A stretch of 14,940 nt of DNA from Anaerolinea sp. (GTDB lineage: Bacteria; Chloroflexota; Anaerolineae; JAAEKA01): NCBI GenBank assembly GCA_014879765.1, contig JACSRL010000394.1, positions 1-14,940 on the forward strand, in the 5' to 3' direction. The translations under genes were made by a program, and so were the position numbers. Positions 14,525 to 14,940 of the stretch are shown here, piece by piece; positions within the stretch are counted from its first letter, which is position 1; every line of letters begins with the position of its first letter. The notes beneath the pieces were generated by a model that saw only the letters and a program-made list of their open reading frames with translations, was not told where the DNA came from and searched no databases.

Positions 14525-14940
14525 ATGGAAACCTGGGTATACATCGATGGCTTTAATCTGTACTACGGAGCGGTCAAAGACACGCTTTACAAGTGGCTCG
14601 ACCTGCACCGCATGTGTGCTATGCTCTTGCACGATCATGAGGTCACAAGAATCAAGTACTTCACTGCTCGCGTGAGCGCTCGATCTGATGATCCTGGTAA
14701 GCCGACACGTCAACAGATCTATCTTCGAGCCTTGCAGACTCTGCCGAACTTGGAGATCATCTTCGGTCGATTCTTGTCCCATGAGGTAATGATGCCGCTG
14801 GCGCAACCAATCCCTGGCGGCTCACGGTTTGCCAAGGTCATCAAAACTGAGGAGAAGGGTTCAGACGTCAATATCGCTGCCCATCTCATCAATGATGGTT
14901 ACAAGAAGCGTTACGAAGCCGCGGTTATCGTAACGAACGA
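14525..14940 (+). CDS. NYN-domain (LabA/DUF88, PIN-like) nuclease, 3' end outside the window
   Basis: The frame is open from ATG 14525 to the right edge (138 complete codons). It starts METWVYIDGFNLYYGAVK, where IDGFN carries the first conserved acidic residue and Asn of the NYN fold. KGSDVNIAAHLINDGY (about 114-129) supplies the central Lys/Asp pair and a helix, and AAVIVTN (132-138) leads to the expected D-S-D motif just beyond the edge. NYN proteins are metal-dependent PIN-like nucleases, mostly RNases, of the LabA/DUF88 group. GAGGGG lies five bases before the ATG. It is the only plus-strand gene here, with its own consensus promoter and a double-hairpin leader. Whether a partner gene follows cannot be seen. 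Confidence 0.88.
   Translation, partial: METWVYIDGFNLYYGAVKDTLYKWLDLHRMCAMLLHDHEVTRIKYFTARVSARSDDPGKPTRQQIYLRALQTLPNLEIIFGRFLSHEVMMPLAQPIPGGSRFAKVIKTEEKGSDVNIAAHLINDGYKKRYEAAVIVTN

Noticed and set aside
14429..14806. 125-codon minus-strand open frame at the right edge
   Set aside because: It runs through the hairpins and opposite the NYN gene, whose conserved IDGFN and KGSDV motifs identify the true strand.

Overview
The window reads as about 15 kb of a GC-rich (roughly 60%) bacterial chromosome, with nearly all genes on the minus strand. No rRNA, tRNA or taxonomic marker is present. A lipoprotein with a Thr/Pro-rich linker, tandem secreted proteases, ABC-2 type exporters and clean TTGACA/TATAAT promoters would fit a Chloroflexota (Anaerolineae/Caldilineae-like) genome; this is an inference of modest confidence.

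Layout from left to right. (1) Positions 1-522 hold the 5' part of a general-stress-protein-17M-like membrane protein running off the left edge. (2) Positions 661-2617 are a complete type II restriction-modification (R-M) cassette: a D12-class adenine methyltransferase followed 19 nt later by a SacI-family PD-(D/E)XK endonuclease, with its own predicted promoter. (3) Positions 2719-5700 form an apparent operon: lipoprotein alpha/beta hydrolase, ABC ATPase, and an ABC-2 permease overlapping the ATPase by ATGA. (4) A 97-bp inverted-repeat element lies at 5735-5831. (5) Positions 5853-8729 are a second R-M cassette: a predicted m4C methyltransferase, an AvaI/BsoBI-family endonuclease (ATGA overlap), and a standalone GreA C-terminal-domain protein 10 nt downstream. 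(6) Positions 8938-9990 encode a second ABC ATPase with no permease beside it, and hairpin-forming repeats in its predicted leader. (7) A strong hairpin terminator at 10166-10197 closes the next unit. (8) Positions 10249-14222 encode two secreted proteases, a proteinase K-like S8 serine protease and a metzincin-type DUF5117/DUF4953 metalloprotease, each with a predicted promoter. (9) At the right edge, the plus-strand 5' part of a NYN-domain (PIN-like) RNase gene follows a consensus promoter and a leader with two perfect hairpins.

How the genes work together. The two R-M cassettes would form two independent defences using different methylation chemistry (predicted m6A and m4C). They sit either side of an ABC-exporter operon. 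The second is the more unusual: its methyltransferase appears to be transcribed as a leaderless mRNA, base composition changes sharply inside its endonuclease gene, and it carries a GreA-C-like protein as a third member. The proteases and exporters look like ordinary envelope and secretion functions. I see no CRISPR array, transposase, integrase, tRNA or rRNA gene. The strongest candidate for something not already well described is the three-gene m4C MTase / BsoBI-like REase / GreA-C operon, followed by the double-hairpin leader of the NYN gene.
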